Shown here: positions 8,641 through 16,631 of the stretch, piece by piece | Layout of the letters: each line of letters opens with the position of its first letter | Numbering within the stretch: position 1 is the stretch's first letter | DNA from: Clostridium sp. UBA2485 | GTDB taxonomy: Bacteria > Bacillota > Clostridia > Clostridiales > Clostridiaceae | Reading direction: 5' to 3' | NCBI RefSeq assembly: GCF_002341865.1 | Contig: NZ_DDOV01000118.1 | Span: 27,350-65,852, forward strand | DNA length: 38,503 nucleotides | Made by a program: the position numbers and the translations under genes | The notes under the pieces: model-generated | What the model was told of the DNA's origin: nothing | Seen by the model: only the letters and a program-made list of their open reading frames with translations | The model's database searches: none

Positions 8641-8804
8641 TTAAGACATCTTCAAAAAATAATAGGCCAGTATGTTAGCCTATTTTTCATCAAACTGCAT
8701 TGTCAGAACTCGCTCATAGCACCACTATGAGCAGAACCTGACGTCTTGTCTGATATGAAATATACCAACATCTTTGGTTTATTATTTTCTTTCAGATGTC
8801 TAAT
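8641..8804. repeat. Long imperfect palindromic element (MITE/REP-like)
   Basis: About 160 bases fold back on themselves. AGACATCT (8644-8651) matches the complement of AGATGTCT (8794-8801). AAAATAATA...ATGTTAG...ATTTTTCAT on the left mirrors the right arm. The centre is GTCAG...GCTCATAG-cacca-CTATGAGC...CTGAC around 8702-8741. No reading frame is present. Together with the promoter below it fills the 334-base gap between the GGDEF gene and folC. It could be a non-autonomous mobile palindrome or a large bidirectional terminator. Confidence 0.6.
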
Positions 8805-8820
8805 TGATTTATTATTAAAG

Positions 8821-8849
8821 TTGAGTATATGGCAAAGCTAATGTAAAAT
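8821..8849 (+). promoter_or_regulatory. Candidate sigma-A promoter for folC
   Basis: TTGAGT, a 17-base spacer and TAAAAT, placed 33 bases before the folC start. An overlapping TATAAT lies at 8849-8854. It follows directly after the palindromic element. Confidence 0.5.
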
Positions 8850-8882
8850 ATAATAGGATATTTTATATTAGGGGGTTAATAC

Positions 8883-10193
8883 ATGAATTACGATGAGGCG
8901 ATTAAATATATAAAGGAAACTGCGAAGTTCGGTAGTAAATATGGTCTCGATAGAACAGAAAAAATATTAGAATTTTTAGGAAATCCACATAAACATATAA
9001 AAACTATACATGTGGCAGGAACAAATGGAAAAGGGTCAACTACTGCTATGCTTACTTCTATACTGATGGAGGCAGGATATAATGTAGGGAGTTATATATC
9101 GCCGTACATAGAGGAATTTGAAGAAAGAATACAAATTAATAGAAATAATATTCCTAAAGAAGAATTAGCAGAAGTAGTAACGGAGGTATCGAAGGCTGTT
9201 TCTAAAGTTGTAGATTTAGGATATGTTAACCCTACAGAGTTTGAAATAATAACCTGCGCAGGATTTTTGTATTTTCATAAAAAAAATATAGATTATGCAC
9301 TAATAGAAGTAGGATTAGGTGGTAGATTAGATTCTACAAATGTTATAACTCCTATTTTAAGTATTATTTCTTCTATAAGCTTAGATCATACTCAAATATT
9401 AGGAGATACTTTAGATAAAATAGCCTATGAAAAAGCGGGAATAATAAAGGAAAAGGTTCCAGTTGTATTGTTTCCACAGGAAGAAGTGGCAGAAGATGTT
9501 ATAGAGAAAACTTGCAAGGAAAAAAATTCTAAGCTTATAAAAGTTCCTAGAGATATTTCAGAATATGTTGCAGTAACTTCTAATACATTGGAAGGAAAAG
9601 AAATTAAAACTCAACAAATTAATTTAAAGAATGAATATATTGATAGTTATGAGCTATCATTACTAGGTAAACATCAAATACTAAATTCAACAGTAGTTGT
9701 GTATGCAGCTAGAGAGCTTATGAATTTAGGAGTAAAAATAAGTAAGGATAATATTATCAATGGTCTAAAAAGTGTTCAATGGCCAGGGAGATTAGAAATT
9801 ATGAAAAATAATCCACTGGTTGTTATAGATGGGGCACATAATATAGATGGAATTAAAAAACTTACAGAAAGTATAGATTTATATTTTAAATATAATAAGT
9901 TAATATTGATTCTTGGAATATTAGCAGATAAACAGGTTGAGGATATGATCAAGACCATTGCACCTAAGGCAGAAAGAATAATTTCAGTAACTCCACATAG
10001 CGATAGAGCTGAACTTGCGGAAGACTTAAAGATAGAAATAGAAAAGCTAGGGGTTAGCTGTGAAGCTATAGATAGTTATGAAGAGGCATATAGAAAAGCA
10101 CTTTCATACTGTAATGATGATGACTTATTATTAATATCAGGTTCATTATACATGATAGGGGACATGAGAAAAATTATAAGGAATTTTAAATAA
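8883..10193 (+). CDS. folC: Folylpolyglutamate synthase / dihydrofolate synthase
   Basis: Cytoplasmic ATP-dependent ligase of 436 residues (usual length for the family) that adds glutamate to folates and, in bifunctional forms, to dihydropteroate. Visible motifs are the P-loop GTNGKGST (46-53), the ISPYIEEFEERIQIN substrate loop, EVGLGGRLDSTN with the folylpolyglutamate-synthase signature, SLDHTQILGDT, and AYEKAGIIK containing the carbamylated-lysine region. The C-terminal Mur-ligase-like domain has VIDGAHN. The start is the ATG preceded by GGGGG at about ten bases. It appears to be a single-gene unit with its own promoter. Whether it has both activities cannot be told from sequence alone. 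Confidence 0.95.
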   Translation: MNYDEAIKYIKETAKFGSKYGLDRTEKILEFLGNPHKHIKTIHVAGTNGKGSTTAMLTSILMEAGYNVGSYISPYIEEFEERIQINRNNIPKEELAEVVTEVSKAVSKVVDLGYVNPTEFEIITCAGFLYFHKKNIDYALIEVGLGGRLDSTNVITPILSIISSISLDHTQILGDTLDKIAYEKAGIIKEKVPVVLFPQEEVAEDVIEKTCKEKNSKLIKVPRDISEYVAVTSNTLEGKEIKTQQINLKNEYIDSYELSLLGKHQILNSTVVVYAARELMNLGVKISKDNIINGLKSVQWPGRLEIMKNNPLVVIDGAHNIDGIKKLTESIDLYFKYNKLILILGILADKQVEDMIKTIAPKAERIISVTPHSDRAELAEDLKIEIEKLGVSCEAIDSYEEAYRKALSYCNDDDLLLISGSLYMIGDMRKIIRNFK

Positions 10194-10247
10194 TAGTTTT
10201 TTGTAGAATTTTTGAAAAATCATGACTTTTTAATCGTAGCATAAATT

Positions 10248-10281
10248 ATCACCTCCTCATAGTATATTGTGAGGAGGTGAT
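10248..10281 (+). promoter_or_regulatory. Hairpin sequestering the ribosome binding site
   Basis: A perfect 12-base inverted repeat: ATCACCTCCTCA (10248-10259) and TGAGGAGGTGAT (10270-10281), with extra G-T/A-T pairs in the 10-base loop. The right arm contains the whole SD (AGGAGG at 10272-10277) of the gene starting at 10286. The left arm carries ATCACCTCCT, identical to the 3' end of 16S rRNA (the anti-SD). If formed, it would block initiation. No T-run follows, so it is not a terminator. Confidence 0.8.
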
Positions 10282-10285
10282 TCAC

Positions 10286-11164
10286 GTGAGGTATCTTTAT
10301 GTGTGTAATGCCACTAAAGACAGAATTGAGAAAATAGAGTTAGATAATTTTGAAGAAGTTGAATCCATAGAGATTAAGGATTCAGAAGGTGAGAAATTAT
10401 CACCCCGTGGAGTATGTCTATACGAAGATATGCTCATAACTTCGAATTATAATAATAGCTCTATTTCTTTTTTGTATAAAGAGGGAACTATCGAAAAATT
10501 CTACTTAGGCGGTGGATGTACAGAGGCTTCTGTTTTAGATAAATACGCTTATGTAATTTGCGAAGACTCTAATACAGTGGTATGCTTTGATATTAAAGCT
10601 AAAGATGTGGTAGAAATAATACCTTGTGGAAGTTCACCTCACAGTTTGGATATTTGTAAAAAGAGTAATAGAATACTAATTTCTAATATGTATAGTGATA
10701 ATTTAAGTATTATAGATGTAACTAAGGGAGGAGAAGTCAAAAATATATCCGTAGGAGCATATCCTACAAAAGCGCTATGGTCATCAGATGGTAATTATAT
10801 ACTAGTTTGTGAAAGTAATTTAGGATATTGTGGAAAGGGATGTGTAACTATTATATCTTTAAGGAATAATAGTATCCTTCATAAAATTCCTGTAGGAAAT
10901 GCTCCTATGGATATGTATTGTGATGGACGATATTGCTATGTATCTAATTATGGTGATGGAAGTATAAGTATAGTAGATATAAATAAATACGAAGAGGTTA
11001 AAAAAATTCGTATAGGTGGAATGGTAAAAGCCATAACCACAGATGAAAAGTATATATATGTAGGTGATATATACAATAATTCTCTTATTAGAGTAAATAA
11101 AATAGATGAAAGCAAAAAAGTCATTCCGATGAGTGGAGAACCCATGGGAATGATTGTGAATTGA
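10286..11164 (+). CDS. YncE/YVTN-type beta-propeller protein
   Basis: Protein of 292 residues built from about seven beta-propeller blades. Recurring patterns are YxYVxNxxxxSISIVD followed by a VGxxP turn, for example SVGAYPTKALW, PVGNAPMDMYC and RIGGMVKAITT, as in YncE/YVTN proteins. There is no signal peptide or membrane helix, so it is probably cytoplasmic, unlike many YncE relatives. Several Cys residues cluster in the middle (CESNLGYCGKGC). I choose the GTG at 10286, eight bases after AGGAGG. The alternative GTG at 10277 lies inside the SD itself. Translation is probably controlled by the hairpin covering this SD. The biochemical role is unknown. The gene is convergent with the DUF4364-like gene, with only 25 bases between stops. 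Confidence 0.75.
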   Translation: MRYLYVCNATKDRIEKIELDNFEEVESIEIKDSEGEKLSPRGVCLYEDMLITSNYNNSSISFLYKEGTIEKFYLGGGCTEASVLDKYAYVICEDSNTVVCFDIKAKDVVEIIPCGSSPHSLDICKKSNRILISNMYSDNLSIIDVTKGGEVKNISVGAYPTKALWSSDGNYILVCESNLGYCGKGCVTIISLRNNSILHKIPVGNAPMDMYCDGRYCYVSNYGDGSISIVDINKYEEVKKIRIGGMVKAITTDEKYIYVGDIYNNSLIRVNKIDESKKVIPMSGEPMGMIVN

Positions 11165-11189
11165 TTTTTAGTGATTAGCTTATGCAAAA

Positions 11190-11717
11190 TTATTCACTAG
11201 CTAATATAGTTATAATTTTATTATAAAGCTCTGATGAATTGGATTTCCATTTATAACATAGTTCACGAGCTTGCTTATTTGATGCAACACTTATTTTAAT
11301 ATCGATAAGTGTTGTGTCATTTTCTGAAGCTATTAAATTAACTAGGTAGCTATTTTTATTTTCAATAGTATAATCAGCAGTAACTGTTAATTCTTTTTTT
11401 ATTTTAGATAGGCTACTTTCTAAATAGTCATTTGCTTTTTCAATTTTACTTTCTGAAATTCTATTTTCAAATAGCGATAATACCTTCTGTCCATCATCTG
11501 TTATAACTAATCTATCTTTTTCATGTTCAATTGTATGTTTTAACAAATTCGAAGAAGTTAATTCCACTATGTATTGCTGAAGCGTAAAATAGTTCATAAA
11601 ATTATTTTCTAAAACAATTTCAGTAATTTGAATGTTTGAAATTGGAAGTTTTATTTTATTAAATATATATAGCAGAAGAAGTTTATTTTCTGCTAAATCC
11701 AGAGAATCTTCAAACAT
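11190..11717 (-). CDS. DUF4364-like winged-helix regulator
   Basis: Cytoplasmic protein of 175 residues. The N-terminal ~85 residues look like a winged helix (KLLLLYIFNKIKLPISNIQI ... then LVITDDGQKVL), followed by a mixed alpha/beta C-terminal part. This matches my memory of the DUF4364 family found widely in clostridia. Target genes and effectors are unknown. The ATG is preceded on its strand by AAGGGGG at a normal distance. It is transcribed alone, convergent with the beta-propeller gene. The family assignment is from pattern memory; transcription control is inferred from the fold. Confidence 0.7.
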   Translation of the reverse strand: MFEDSLDLAENKLLLLYIFNKIKLPISNIQITEIVLENNFMNYFTLQQYIVELTSSNLLKHTIEHEKDRLVITDDGQKVLSLFENRISESKIEKANDYLESSLSKIKKELTVTADYTIENKNSYLVNLIASENDTTLIDIKISVASNKQARELCYKWKSNSSELYNKIITILASE

Positions 11718-12014
11718 ATTTCATCCCCCTTTGAATTTTAAAATGAATTAAATTCATACTTATTATAACACAAAAAATAACAATTTTATTAGAATTTTAT
11801 TTTAAATATATTTTGCTATAAAGAAGAATATAATTTTAGAAACTCACTTATTACATAAAACATTGTATTTACTGCATTTTTATAATTTATAAAAAGTTAA
11901 TTTAATGAGATAAATAGAATTTATTATTAATAATCTCATTAAGTTTTATATGTAATATAACTATAAAGATGTGAATATTATTTATGGAATAGAAATATTA
12001 TTTTAGGGGGAAAT
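11718..12014. other. Divergent intergenic region with AT-rich stem-loop
   Basis: The space between the divergent DUF4364-like and deacetylase genes should hold promoters for both. TTAATGAGAT (11902-11911) pairs with ATCTCATTAA (11933-11942). I see no confident -35/-10 pair and no open reading frame of note. A sporulation-sigma promoter for the deacetylase is plausible but not readable by eye. Confidence 0.4.
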
Positions 12015-12773
12015 ATGGATTTTATAAAAAAACATAAAAAGGTATTTTTAAGCGTTGCTTTATTACTTATTGCATCTGTATTGACAGTAGCTATAAGTAG
12101 TAAGGGAACTTTTGCAGTTTTTTCACAAGGTAAAAAGATGCCTATATATTGTGTAGATACAGAGGAAAAGAAGGTAGCTATAACCTTTGATACTACTTGG
12201 GGAGAAAGCAATACTATGGAATTATTGGACATACTTGACAAGCATAATGCAAAAGCAACTTTTTTTGCTATAGGACTATGGGTAGATGATTTTCCTGATA
12301 TTGTTAAAGAAATAGATAAAAGAGGACATGAGATTGGAAATCATACTAATAAGCACCCTAACATGACTACAGTTTCAAAAGAAAGAATGTTAAAGGACAC
12401 TGAAATTGCAGATGCTAAAATTTTAGATCTTACAGGAAAAACTACTACGTTATTTAGATTTCCAGAAGGAGCATATAATGATTTAGCTATTGAAACAGTA
12501 GAATCCACAGGAAGAAAATGTATTCAATGGGATGTGGATAGTATAGATTGGAAAGCACAGGGAGCTGATATTGAGTATGAAAGAGTTATGAAAAAAGTAA
12601 AGCCAGGTTCTATAATATTATTTCATACTGATGTAAAATATACACCTCAATCATTACCAAAGATATTAGAAACCTTGAGTTCACAGGGTTACAAATTTGT
12701 TACAGTTTCTGAACTTATATATAAAGATAACTACGATATAAATAATGAAGGAAAGCAGATAAAAAGCAAATAA
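12015..12773 (+). CDS. Polysaccharide deacetylase (NodB/CE4, PdaB-like)
   Basis: Membrane-anchored or exported CE4 deacetylase of 252 residues. An N-terminal hydrophobic segment (10-28) precedes a NodB domain (about 53-240). Catalytic motifs are TFDTTWG (D59; the second Asp of the usual TFDD is Thr), the zinc-binding H110-x3-H114 in GNHTNKH, R148 in RFPEGAYN, D173 in QWDVDSIDW, and H204 in ILFHTD. This motif set is that of the PdaB-like spore branch, which often departs from TFDDGP. The likely substrate is peptidoglycan (cortex) or another N-acetylated glycan. The start is the ATG after AGGGGGAAAT. It is monocistronic. Enzyme family is confident; the sporulation role is inferred from the family. 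Confidence 0.88.
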   Translation: MDFIKKHKKVFLSVALLLIASVLTVAISSKGTFAVFSQGKKMPIYCVDTEEKKVAITFDTTWGESNTMELLDILDKHNAKATFFAIGLWVDDFPDIVKEIDKRGHEIGNHTNKHPNMTTVSKERMLKDTEIADAKILDLTGKTTTLFRFPEGAYNDLAIETVESTGRKCIQWDVDSIDWKAQGADIEYERVMKKVKPGSIILFHTDVKYTPQSLPKILETLSSQGYKFVTVSELIYKDNYDINNEGKQIKSK

Positions 12774-12777
12774 TCCA

Positions 12778-12806
12778 TTGCATAAATGTATAATTTGTAT
12801 TATAAT
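12778..12806 (+). promoter_or_regulatory. Candidate sigma-A promoter for the SSB-like gene
   Basis: TTGCAT, 17 bases, TATAAT. Predicted transcription starts near 12813, giving a leader of about 130 bases before the ATG at 12945. Confidence 0.65.
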
Positions 12807-12944
12807 GGAAACATGTGTTAAAGCTTTAAAATTGTTTCGGAAGAATTATAAGAATTTTCATAATATTGGTTATAGTTCGCTATTTTAGTGAATATATTAT
12901 GGTATATGAAAATGAACAAAAAACTAAGGGAAAGAGGGGTTACG

Positions 12945-13670
12945 ATGGACAATACTATGTTGAATAACAAAATTTACTTGGAAGGAAAAGTTATTTCAGA
13001 ATTGGAATTTAGCCATGAAATGTATGGGGAAGGCTTTTATAATTTTGATTTTGAAGTACCAAGATTAAGTGATGCTACTGATGTTTTAACTATAACTGTT
13101 TCAGAAAGATTAATAACAGGTATGAATGTTGGAATAGGTAGTGAACTTATAGTAGAAGGACAATTAAGATCATATAATAAGTTTGTTGATGGATCAAACA
13201 GGCTTATATTAACAGTATTTGCAAGAGATATTAAGGAATTAAAAGAAAGAAGTAAAAATCCAAACCAAATTTATTTAGATGGCTATATATGTAAAGCACC
13301 AGTATATAGAACAACTCCTTTTGGACGTGAAATTGCAGACATGCTTTTAGCGGTTAATAGATTATATAACAAATCCGACTATATCCCTACAATTGCTTGG
13401 GGAAGAAATTCTAGATTCTGCAGGAGTTTAGAAATAGGAGATAACATAAGGATTTGGGGAAGAGTACAAAGTAGAGAATATCAAAAAAGAATCTCTGAAA
13501 CTGAAGTTATTAAAAAAATAGCATATGAAGTTTCAATATCTAAAATGGAAAGAGTAAATGATGAAGGTGAAGAAGAAGATGCAGAAAATACAGCAACTGC
13601 TTTAGTTGAGGAGAATACAGAATCCGATGTTAATATAGAATCAGATATTGATATAAATGATGCAGTTTAA
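12945..13670 (+). CDS. Double OB-fold single-stranded DNA-binding protein
   Basis: SSB-like protein of 241 residues with two OB-fold segments. The first (about 5-97) includes NKIYLEGKVISELEFSHE, the second (about 106-200) includes NQIYLDGYICKAPVYRTTPFG and IPTIAWGRNSRF. The second half matches the bacterial SSB pattern (G-x-x-x-x-x-P-x-x-x-x-T...W-G). The C-terminus is very acidic (EDAEN...DINDAV), like SSB protein-interaction tails but without the DDIPF end. I choose the ATG at 12945, five bases after AGAGGGG. A longer in-frame form from the GTG at 12888 has no SD. It probably supports replication, repair or competence as an accessory SSB. It ends at a bidirectional terminator shared with dapH. 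Confidence 0.78.
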   Translation: MDNTMLNNKIYLEGKVISELEFSHEMYGEGFYNFDFEVPRLSDATDVLTITVSERLITGMNVGIGSELIVEGQLRSYNKFVDGSNRLILTVFARDIKELKERSKNPNQIYLDGYICKAPVYRTTPFGREIADMLLAVNRLYNKSDYIPTIAWGRNSRFCRSLEIGDNIRIWGRVQSREYQKRISETEVIKKIAYEVSISKMERVNDEGEEEDAENTATALVEENTESDVNIESDIDINDAV

Positions 13671-13698
13671 ACTTTTAAAATAAAATAGCTAGTTAAAT

Positions 13699-13776
13699 AT
13701 GACTTGTGTCAGAGGAGCTATAGATTTAGCTGATAGTGATGTATTAGCTGGTTTAGTATTGCACAAAATAGGATAA
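13699..13776 (+). pseudogene. Possible remnant of a coding region (25 codons)
   Basis: An ATG-started frame of 25 codons with protein-like composition (RGAIDLADSDVLAGLVLHK) sits between the SSB-like gene and the terminator. It has no ribosome binding site, so it looks like the tail of a decayed gene rather than a live small gene. It could be chance. Confidence 0.25.
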
Positions 13777-13810
13777 TATACTGATTAGTTATTTATTTGC
13801 CGATATCATA

Positions 13811-13837
13811 AAAATGGTGGTCATTGACCACCATTTT
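13811..13837. terminator. Bidirectional terminator between ssb-like gene and dapH
   Basis: Perfect inverted repeat: AAAATGGTGGTCA, one base, TGACCACCATTTT. A and T tracts on both sides allow it to serve both convergent genes. Confidence 0.88.
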
Positions 13838-13843
13838 ATTTCT

Positions 13844-14554
13844 CTATTTTCTTAAGTCATCCAATAATTCAGTTTTACCTTTAGTCTTAACATCAACAGT
13901 TTTAATTATTTTTGCAGGGCATCCTGCTACTACTACATTTTCAGGCACATCTTCAGTAACGATTGATCCAGCAGCAACTACTGAATTATCGCCTATTTTA
14001 ACGCCTTCTAATATAACCGCATTTGCACCTATTAAAACATTGTCGCCAATCTCACAAGGGGATTTACTTGGTGGTTCTAAAACTCCTGCCACTACAGCAC
14101 CAGCTCCTAGATGAACTCTTTTTCCAAGTTTTCCTCTAGCACCAACTACAGCATTCATATCTACCATAGTTTCCTCACCAATTTCAGCACCTATATTTAT
14201 AACTGCTCCCATCATAATAACTGCATTTTTACCGATACTAACCATGTCTCTTATAATAGCACCAGGTTCAATTCTAGCATCTATATTTTTAATGTCCAGC
14301 ATTGGAATTGCAGAATTTCTTCTATCGTTTTCTATTCTGTAATTCTTAACTTTTTCATTATTATTTTCTAGGAAATTTTGTACCTCATCATAATTTCCGA
14401 ATAATATGTAGAAATTTCCTTCACCATAACATTCTATGTTATTGAAATCACAATCCTTAATATTACCATTTACATAAGCTTTAACAGGAGTAGCTTTCTT
14501 AGATTCTTTAATATATCTTGCTATTTCATATGGATCTGTTAAATTGTAATTCAT
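13844..14554 (-). CDS. dapH: Tetrahydrodipicolinate N-acetyltransferase
   Basis: Enzyme of 236 residues that acetylates tetrahydrodipicolinate with acetyl-CoA, the first committed step of the acetylase branch of DAP/lysine synthesis. The N-terminal domain (1-85) is followed by a left-handed beta-helix of hexapeptide repeats (about 90-210), including IGKNAVIMMGAVIN, IGEETMVDMNAVVG and the GKRVHLGAGAVVAGVLEPP block typical of DapH. I choose the ATG at 14554, preceded by AAAGGAG at seven bases. A longer frame from 14608 would add 18 residues with no SD and would cover the promoter-proximal inverted repeat. The gene is alone on the minus strand. Other pathway genes lie nearby (PatA-like, dapB, dapA, asd). 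Confidence 0.94.
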   Translation of the reverse strand: MNYNLTDPYEIARYIKESKKATPVKAYVNGNIKDCDFNNIECYGEGNFYILFGNYDEVQNFLENNNEKVKNYRIENDRRNSAIPMLDIKNIDARIEPGAIIRDMVSIGKNAVIMMGAVINIGAEIGEETMVDMNAVVGARGKLGKRVHLGAGAVVAGVLEPPSKSPCEIGDNVLIGANAVILEGVKIGDNSVVAAGSIVTEDVPENVVVAGCPAKIIKTVDVKTKGKTELLDDLRK

Positions 14555-14584
14555 GTTGAATCTCCTTTCTAAGTATAGTTTGAA

Positions 14585-14644
14585 TATGAACATATAACTT
14601 TTGTTCATACACTAAATAATATAATATTAAAGTTATATTTGCAA
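14585..14644 (-). promoter_or_regulatory. dapH promoter and start-site inverted repeat
   Basis: On the minus strand, TTGCAA (14639-14644), a 17-base spacer and TATTAT (14616-14621) predict a start near 14609. Immediately downstream lies TATGAACA (14585-14592) with TGTTCATA (14602-14609), an 8-base inverted repeat with a 9-base gap. It sits at about +1 to +25, so it is a candidate operator or leader hairpin. Confidence 0.5.
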
Positions 14645-14813
14645 TACTTAACCAATTGAGAATTGAGGATTCTTATTGATAATTAACATTAAAATTAATT
14701 ATTGTTCAATTGATTTCTTATAAGAATTTATAAAATAACGTAAAAAGAAGAAATGTCAGATAATTGTTCCTTATCTGTTGTAAACCCTAAATTATATAAG
14801 GATTTTTAACAAT

Positions 14814-14842
14814 TTGGTATAATTTATAGAGAATGATATAAT
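14814..14842 (+). promoter_or_regulatory. Candidate promoter for cobO
   Basis: TTGGTA, 17 bases, TATAAT, followed by a ~27-base leader to a GGAAAGGGGG SD. The rest of the ~320-base gap between dapH and cobO is AT-rich, with AATTGAGAATTGAGGATT-type simple repeats near 14654. Confidence 0.55.
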
Positions 14843-14875
14843 AAAATCAACGTATAGGAAAGGGGGAGTGATACC

Positions 14876-15415
14876 ATGGGAAAATTAAAAGAGGGATACA
14901 TACAAATATACACAGGCAATGGAAAAGGAAAGACTACTGCTGCAGTAGGGCTTGCAACAAGAGCGGCAGGAAATGAGTTTAAGGTTACTATGGTACAATT
15001 TTTAAAAAGTGGATCAACTGGAGAATTAGAAAGTGCTAAAAAACTTTCGACTTATTTTAATATATACAGATTTGAAAAACCACGAGGATTTTTCTGGACG
15101 TTGAATGATGAGCAAAAGGCTGAATTAAAAGAAGAAATACAAGAAGCATACAAATTTTGCTTAAAAGTTATGGAAGACAAACAGTGTGATATATTAATTA
15201 TGGATGAAATCATGGGAGCTTTGGGTAATGGATTGGTCTCAGAAGAACAATTATTAGAACTTATGGATAAGAAACCAAAGGATATGGAGCTTATTATGAC
15301 AGGTAGAAATGTTCCAGAAAGAATTATGGAAAAAGCTAATCTTGTTACAGAAATGAAAGATATAAAACATTATTTTAATGAAGGTGTACCAGCTAGAAAA
15401 GGCGTAGAGTTTTAA
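14876..15415 (+). CDS. cobO: Corrinoid adenosyltransferase
   Basis: CobA/CobO/BtuR-type ATP:corrinoid adenosyltransferase of 179 residues (normal length). It transfers the adenosyl group of ATP to reduced corrinoids to form adenosylcobalamin. The P-loop GNGKGKTT is at residues 14-21. MVQFLKSG, the Walker B-like ILIMDEI and the LIMTGRNVPE block are characteristic, as is the C-terminal ARKGVEF. The start follows GGGGGAGTG. There is no cobalamin biosynthesis gene beside it, so it probably serves scavenging of imported corrinoids. The next gene begins 46 bases later in the same direction, so the two may share a transcript without an obvious metabolic link. Confidence 0.95.
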   Translation: MGKLKEGYIQIYTGNGKGKTTAAVGLATRAAGNEFKVTMVQFLKSGSTGELESAKKLSTYFNIYRFEKPRGFFWTLNDEQKAELKEEIQEAYKFCLKVMEDKQCDILIMDEIMGALGNGLVSEEQLLELMDKKPKDMELIMTGRNVPERIMEKANLVTEMKDIKHYFNEGVPARKGVEF

Positions 15416-15461
15416 AGACTATAATTAAATTATTATTTTATAATTAAAAAGGACTGATTAT

Positions 15462-16631
15462 ATGAATGATATATTCTCAAAAAATGTAGAGAGTATAGAG
15501 ATATCTGGAATAAGAAAATTTTATAATAAGGTATCCAAAATACCTGATGCAATATCCTTGACATTAGGGCAACCGGATTTTCATACGCCTAAGGCAGTTA
15601 AAGATGGAGTTATTAAAGCAATAAATGAGAATAGAACAGTGTATACTCCTAACGCAGGGATATTAGAACTTAGAAAAGAAATATCTAATTTTTTAAAAGA
15701 CTTCCAAATTCACTACAATGCTGATGAAATTTGTGTCACTGTAGGCGGGAGTGAGGGGCTAATGTGTGTATTTACCACACTATTAAATAGTGGTGATAAA
15801 GTGTTAGTTCCTAAAATAGCCTATCCTGCCTATGAAAGTTTAGTGAAGATGTTAGGAGGAGAAGTTATTAATTATCCTTTAAAAGAAGATTTTTCTATAG
15901 ATTTCAATAAATTAAGGGAATTAATAATAGCTGAAAAACCTAAAGCTTTAGTAGTGTCATATCCTAGCAATCCAACAGGTAGTATACTTTCTAAAGAGGA
16001 GAGAGATGAATTTTATAAAATAATAAAAGAAAATGATATAATTGCTATATCTGATGAGATATATTCTTCTCTTTGTTATGATAATTACTATTCTATATGT
16101 CAATGTAAGGATATAAAAGATAAGATAATTTTAGTAAGTGGATTTTCAAAAATGTTTTCTATGACAGGACTTAGAGTAGGATATGTTGCTTCAAGTGAAT
16201 ATATAATGAAAAATATAATGAAAGTTCATCAGTATAATGTTTCTTCAGCTACTTCTATAAGTCAATATGCTGCATTAGAAGGATTAAAGTGTTCTCTGAA
16301 TGATGTTGTATATATGAAGGAGCAATTTAAAAAAAGAAGAGATTATGTATACAATAGATTAAAAGATATGGGACTTAAGGTTGATATTCCTAAAGGTGCT
16401 TTTTATATATTTCCATCTATAAAGAGCTTTAATATGAGTAGTGAAGAATTTTGTCATAGACTTTTACATGAAGAAAAGGTAGCTATAGTACCTGGTTCAG
16501 CTTTTGGAGAAGGTGGGGAAGGCTACATAAGAATATCTTACTGCTATAATGAAAAAGAGCTTAAAGAAGCTTTAGATAGAATGGAAAAGTTTATTGGAAG
16601 GCTCCGTAGTGGAGAAACATATACAACTTAG
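15462..16631 (+). CDS. patA: PatA-like class I aminotransferase, probable N-acetyl-LL-diaminopimelate aminotransferase
   Basis: PLP-dependent fold-type I aminotransferase of 389 residues. The PLP lysine is K230 in SGFSKMFSMTG. Other active-site residues include N170 (YPSNPTG), D198 and Y201 (ISDEIYSS), R238 (GLRVGY) and a C-terminal substrate Arg in YIRISYCY. The substrate cannot be read directly. PatA enzymes use N-acetyl-LL-DAP and glutamate, and the presence of dapH about 0.9 kb away plus dapB, dapA and asd makes that the best guess. An aspartate or aromatic aminotransferase is the alternative. The SD is AAAAAGGA before the ATG. The gene is probably co-transcribed with cobO. A separate deacetylase for the pathway is not in the window. 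Confidence 0.75.
   Translation: MNDIFSKNVESIEISGIRKFYNKVSKIPDAISLTLGQPDFHTPKAVKDGVIKAINENRTVYTPNAGILELRKEISNFLKDFQIHYNADEICVTVGGSEGLMCVFTTLLNSGDKVLVPKIAYPAYESLVKMLGGEVINYPLKEDFSIDFNKLRELIIAEKPKALVVSYPSNPTGSILSKEERDEFYKIIKENDIIAISDEIYSSLCYDNYYSICQCKDIKDKIILVSGFSKMFSMTGLRVGYVASSEYIMKNIMKVHQYNVSSATSISQYAALEGLKCSLNDVVYMKEQFKKRRDYVYNRLKDMGLKVDIPKGAFYIFPSIKSFNMSSEEFCHRLLHEEKVAIVPGSAFGEGGEGYIRISYCYNEKELKEALDRMEKFIGRLRSGETYTT

Noticed and set aside
8549..8882. c-di-GMP riboswitch near the GGDEF gene
   Set aside because: The GEMM-I signature (CGCAAAGCC...GGTAGCNGGGTTACCG type) is absent from this gap and from the spacers inside the first operon.
12888..12944. N-terminal extension of the SSB-like protein
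   Set aside because: The upstream GTG/ATG codons lack an SD, whereas ATG 12945 has AGAGGGG at five bases and starts just before the OB fold.
13824..14371. Plus-strand frames inside dapH
   Set aside because: Thr/Pro/Ser-rich shadows of the hexapeptide-repeat gene on the opposite strand.
14555..14608. 18-residue N-terminal extension of DapH
   Set aside because: The longer frame overlaps the AAGGAG SD and the promoter-proximal inverted repeat; 236 residues is the usual family length.
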